In this document: positions 23,425 to 26,212 of the stretch, one piece after another
Position numbering within the stretch: position 1 is the stretch's first letter
Layout: each line of letters begins with the position of its first letter
From: Hondaea fermentalgiana
Taxonomy: Eukaryota > Sar > Bigyra > Thraustochytrida > Thraustochytriidae
Direction of reading: 5' to 3'
Assembly (NCBI GenBank): GCA_014084085.1
Contig: NPFB01000164.1
Span: 4,977 to 31,188, forward strand
DNA length: 26,212 nucleotides
Made by a program: the position numbers and the translations under genes
The notes under the pieces: model-generated
Told to the model about the DNA's origin: nothing
Database searches by the model: none
What the model saw: only the letters and a program-made list of their open reading frames with translations

Positions 23425-23893
23425 GGTCCACCGCTGCGTCTGCGCGACGCTCTGTCCTTTTACTCGCGCGTCGTGGTCGTCAATGCGGGCGCTGCCTGTG
23501 CGCTCCGCCAAGCAAGGACTCGCTTAGGTTAGGCTGGGGCGGGTGGTGGTCGCCGGAGACTGAACCATGACTAGTTCTATGATTGTAACTGAAGGAATAG
23601 TCATGGAAACTAGTTATGTGTAGGGAGCATACGTTTGCCTTGCCTTGCCTTGCCTTGCCTTGCCATTGCGTGGTGCACGCACAGGCAGGCAGGCAGCTAG
23701 CCTGGGGTCATGTGATGAGGGTTTGTGAAAAAGCGAAATAAATGAATTTATGGCCTGAAAATGTTGAGAGCGCACGTCAGCAAAAGGCAGCGCTAGAAAG
23801 AAAAGCCTCGACTCTGTCTGGCCAAATCGAGTGATGAGACGCCAGCACGAAATGAAAGAGGTGCAGAAGGCGGGCGTGCGTAAAATCTGTGAG
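23425..23893. other. spacer: DHX33-like promoter and 3' region of the zinc-repeat gene
   Basis: A gene-free stretch between two minus-strand genes. Near the helicase it has TTAGGTTAGG (23524-23533, telomere-box-like) and a cluster of ACTAGTT and ATGACTA/TAGTCAT sites (23566-23616). In the middle is a TGCCT repeat. Near 23734-23757 there is an AT-rich AAATAAATGAATTTAT block, possibly the 3'-end signal of the zinc-repeat gene. Confidence 0.5.
23636..23664. repeat. (TGCCT)n pentanucleotide repeat
   Basis: Nearly six perfect units. The same pentamer repeat occurs at 13524-13548, also upstream of a minus-strand gene. Confidence 0.9.
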
Positions 23894-25201
23894 TCATGAC
23901 TGCATGTGCTTTCTGCAGAGCCCATTTTCAAGAGCTAAACCCTTGCAACTCATCATCTCGCACATGAGATCGCGGCCATGGAAATGACAGTAGCCACTCA
24001 CAACACGGAACTTTGTACAACCCTCGATCATGCAAGGCTTAAAACCGCCATGGCGTACGCAGCGTTTGTTTTGACATACAGCAGTTGTGCAACCGGGAAC
24101 GGAGCACCGAGGCCCGCCACCGTGGGTCTTACAACGCGCGATAGGGCCTGTTGCCGCCATGCTCTTGCACCCAGTAACTGTGCAGCGTCTACCGCCTCCA
24201 TGACTGCCGCAGCGACCTCCAGCCCGTCTGGCCGACTTTGTACAACCAGGAACGGGGCAACGGGCTCTTCCGCCATGCAACTTGCGCAAGCCCTTATGTA
24301 TAACTTTCGACGGGCATTGCGCAGCGCTGCAGCGGAGCCTTCCGCCATGCCTTGTACATCTATTCTTGGTACCAGCTTTTTGCGTGCAATGGGAGACGAT
24401 ACAGATTTCGAGAATCTCGGGACGCAGACCTGATGCACTTGCGCTTTGCTTTCTATGTCTGGAGATTGGCACAACTTCGGCCTCTTCGTCCTCGGTGACG
24501 TCAAACGTCTTCTCGCCGAGAAACGTAGGCGCACATGCCCTTGCCAGAACGCGCCGTCGGGGACTTGAGTCCCATCTGTCGGCGCTCAAAGTGGCCGCAG
24601 CATCAGGGGGGTTGCCGTTCCCCGCAACATCGATTTGCGAGCGAGCCTGGCGCTGGCCCGATGATCTCGAGATCGGCGACGTGGGTCCCGAAGCTTGTTG
24701 CACCTCGGATTGGATATCTCGATCGTTTGATGCAGCAGGTGAATCATCCCGATCCTTTGCCTTGGCATCATCATCACGAGCCTTTGCCTTGGCAACGCGG
24801 AGAGTAGGGGGCGCGTTCAACGTCTCTTTACCAACTTGTTTGCTCGTTGCATTGCGATCACGAGACTTGCGAATATTCCTTGTCAGATTGGACACGACGT
24901 CATCGTTGATGTACCCCTTGGCCGCCATGTATTTAGCAAGCTTGACGAACTTCTTTTGCATCTTGATCCGTTTATGCTCCTTTTTGAGTCTCTTGGCCTC
25001 CTTGGCGCGGAGGTCATCGGACGTTTCTTCCCGCAGCCTCTTCTTCCCCTTTGCCTGCTTTTTTGTCTTGGCTTTGGTCCGCTTGTCTCGATCAGCAAGG
25101 GCGTCTGTTGTATCAGCGTCACCACCAGGCGACACTTTACTATTCTTGTCCTTGACGAGGTGGTGGTCCTCGTTGAGGTTATCTTCGCGCGTACGAGCCA
25201 T
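23894..25201 (-). CDS. seven-repeat C-x4-C...C-x2-H zinc-finger protein (stramenopile 'WRKY19-like' type)
   Basis: A 435-residue protein starting at the ATG at 25201 (MARTREDNLNEDHH). The N-terminal ~110 residues are Lys/Arg-rich with helices (KRLKKEHKRIKMQKKFVKL), probably nuclear and nucleic-acid binding. Residues ~115-260 look disordered. From ~266 to the end come seven tandem ~24-residue units of the pattern C-x4-C-x(8-10)-C-x2-H-G-G, for example CTVTGC ... RCKTHGGG and CSVPGC ... RCVRHGG. Unit 2 has Arg in place of the third Cys (GLRKLHGG). Unit 7 ends the protein at RKHMQS. Such arrays are abundant in oomycetes and related algae, where they are labelled WRKY19-like or WRKY transcription factors. 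No WRKYGQK heptad is present, so it is not a plant WRKY protein. DNA binding is likely but unproven. Confidence 0.82.
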   Translation of the reverse strand: MARTREDNLNEDHHLVKDKNSKVSPGGDADTTDALADRDKRTKAKTKKQAKGKKRLREETSDDLRAKEAKRLKKEHKRIKMQKKFVKLAKYMAAKGYINDDVVSNLTRNIRKSRDRNATSKQVGKETLNAPPTLRVAKAKARDDDAKAKDRDDSPAASNDRDIQSEVQQASGPTSPISRSSGQRQARSQIDVAGNGNPPDAAATLSADRWDSSPRRRVLARACAPTFLGEKTFDVTEDEEAEVVPISRHRKQSASASGLRPEILEICIVSHCTQKAGTKNRCTRHGGRLRCSAAQCPSKVIHKGLRKLHGGRARCPVPGCTKSARRAGGRCGSHGGGRRCTVTGCKSMAATGPIARCKTHGGGPRCSVPGCTTAVCQNKRCVRHGGFKPCMIEGCTKFRVVSGYCHFHGRDLMCEMMSCKGLALENGLCRKHMQS

Positions 25202-25964
25202 TCTAATGTGAAGAGAGCGATTGTACGAGCAAGAAAAATCAAGAATGGGAAAGGACAAAAATTGGCGATCGGTGCTCTCTCTTTGTGGGAATCTTCTTTT
25301 GTCTCTTCCCTATCGCTTCGGCCCGCGATATTGATTTATAGAGATTGTTCGTATCTTGATGTCCTCTCTCTCTTTTCGTCCAGCAAAAGGGCTTCCGGCT
25401 AACTTTTCCTTTTGTGGCTTCTCGACCTGGTGGCAGCCCCTCGCGACACTCCTGCGCTCGCTACTGCTACTGCTCCTGCGCGCAGTCGTTTCTTGGGGCC
25501 GCAGCAGCAGGCTCCGGCAGGAGAGTCACCGTTGTTCGATGGACGGCCCTGGGAACTGCCACGCCGCAGGCCAGCGACGGCGCGCGGGTGCAGCAAGTAC
25601 GTGAGCAGTCGGATGCGTAGCCGAGTGAGCGAGCGACCGAGTGAGCGAGCGAGCGCGGACGTAGGCACGAATGTACGTGCGCACGGCCCGAGCAAAAGCT
25701 CGTTTGGAAAGGGCTATTTTATTTTTGTTTATTTTTGAAAAAAAAATTAACTTTTGGTGGAAAAAAAAAAAAAAAAAAGAGAAAACGAATGCCAGCCATC
25801 GAAGCTATCGTTTGGAGAATGCAGACTCGAAGAAAGAGTTTATACCAACTTCGGAAAGCTCACAAGCTGAACGAGGCGAAGTTCGTGACAGAAAGATTTT
25901 CACGGTGCTCCCAAAAAATAAAGGCAGCAAGGCCCTACAGCTTGGGAAAAAATAATGCAAAAAA
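25202..25964. other. spacer between zinc-repeat gene and 5S gene
   Basis: 763 bp without a convincing gene. Nearest the zinc-repeat start the sequence is mixed. Then come GC-rich low-complexity sequence with GAGCGAGC-type repeats (25620-25655), an AT-rich block (25713-25750) and an 18-A run (25761-25778). A plus-strand frame from the ATG at 25789 would run antisense through the 5S gene and is not believed. Confidence 0.55.
25761..25778 (+). repeat. A18 homopolymer
   Basis: Eighteen consecutive A, preceded by an AT-rich block. It could be a retroposed poly(A) end or a simple repeat; no target-site duplication was identified. Confidence 0.85.
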
Positions 25965-25965
25965 A
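25959..25965 (-). terminator. RNA polymerase III T-run terminator of the 5S gene
   Basis: Seven A on the plus strand give a T7 run on the minus strand, overlapping the last base of the 5S rRNA. This is the normal Pol III stop signal. Confidence 0.85.
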
Positions 25966-26082
25966 CATTCAACACCGGGACTTCGCGTGCAGTCCCCTAT
26001 CACACTACTAACCCGGCCCTACGTGACTTTTCTGCTCAGTGCGAATGAGATGAGGAGTTGCCCACGTGGTATGATCGAATGT
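25965..26082 (-). rRNA. 5S ribosomal RNA
   Basis: A 118-nt gene. The 5' end ACATTCG pairs with the 3' end TGAATGT to form helix I (one G-U pair). The sequence after it, CATACCACGTGGGC then CTCCTCATCTC, follows the universal 5S pattern of the loop A/helix II/loop B part. AGTCACGTAGGGCC is the box A region and GGGTTAGTAGTGTGA the box C region. Helix V (CCGGG with CCCGG) and helix IV (GTGTG with CACGC) are preserved by complementary bases even where the sequence departs from typical 5S genes, so the molecule should fold and function. A T7 terminator follows directly and a TATA box lies upstream. It is a component of the large ribosomal subunit. No other rRNA is in the window, so this copy is unlinked to rDNA here. 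Confidence 0.93.
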
Positions 26083-26212
26083 GAGGGCTCTGTGAGGTTT
26101 GAATTTATATATACTATGCTAGTCCAAATTTGGCCACTTTCCTAAAAAATTATGCCAAGCTGTGCGCCACGCGGCGGCGCCGGGCAAGCGCATGAATTCT
26201 TATGTAATAGTT
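26083..26212. other. 5S upstream flank to window end
   Basis: Contains the TATA box and then AT-rich followed by GC-rich sequence (GCGGCGGCGCCGGGC near 26171-26186). No second 5S copy or coding sequence is visible before the window ends. Confidence 0.5.
26104..26113 (-). promoter_or_regulatory. TATA box of the 5S gene
   Basis: On the minus strand TATATATAAA, centred about 26 bp upstream of the 5S 5' end at 26082. Upstream TATA elements at about this distance are known for 5S genes in plants and some fungi, in addition to the internal boxes. Confidence 0.7.

Noticed and set aside
23894..25201. Calling the zinc-repeat protein a true plant-type WRKY factor
   Set aside because: No WRKYGQK heptad; only the tandem C-x4-C...C-x2-H units are present.
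25789..26145. Plus-strand frame starting MPAIEAIVWRM
   Set aside because: Runs antisense through the whole 5S rRNA gene and its TATA box; no family features.
1..26212. tRNA genes, CRISPR arrays, insertion sequences
   Set aside because: Looked for tRNA box B-like strings in spacers, regularly spaced repeats and transposase motifs; found none. A tRNAscan-SE run would be decisive for tRNAs.

Overview
This window looks like nuclear DNA from a GC-rich, intron-poor protist. My best guess is a stramenopile, possibly a labyrinthulomycete/thraustochytrid. The reasons are: spliceosomal and mitochondrial complex I genes (so a eukaryote); long uninterrupted reading frames, including one of 6.8 kb; a diaminopimelate-type decarboxylase; a P2X receptor gene; and a tandem C-x4-C...C-x2-H repeat protein of the kind annotated as 'WRKY19-like' in stramenopiles. 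The taxon is an inference; no species is claimed.

Layout, left to right. Positions 1-2787 hold two minus-strand genes that differ from everything else here. One is a partial PD-(D/E)XK nuclease-like gene that runs off the left edge. The other is an unrecognised gene whose coding signal is spread over three frames by two -1 shifts. Then follow the U5 snRNP helicase BRR2 (minus, 3073-9912), a P2X-type ligand-gated channel (minus, 10398-11798), a 1.06-kb repeat-rich spacer with a 21-G run, and a small zinc-ribbon protein (minus, 12858-13508). Divergent from that is a tiny two-helix membrane protein (plus, 14013-14276). Next come a DDHD phospholipase with PH-like and PX domains (minus, 14482-17958), a duplicated ~155-bp element, and a PLP-dependent diaminopimelate decarboxylase-like gene (minus, 18484-19932). 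Divergent from the decarboxylase is the complex I LYR subunit NDUFA6 (plus, 20441-20791). The right part holds a DHX33-like DEAH helicase (minus, 21136-23424), a seven-repeat zinc-finger protein (minus, 23894-25201) and a 5S rRNA gene (minus, 25965-26082) with an upstream TATA box and a T-run terminator.

The genes are mostly unrelated housekeeping functions (splicing, ribosome biogenesis, respiration, lysine synthesis, lipid turnover), one transcription unit each, with 0.2-1 kb spacers. Nothing suggests an operon. The 5S gene and the DHX33-like helicase both concern ribosomes, but I see no sign that the linkage is functional. The least explained parts are the two frame-disturbed genes at the left end, the lipase fusion, the duplicated elements in two spacers, and the isolated 5S gene, which lies outside any open frame that makes sense.
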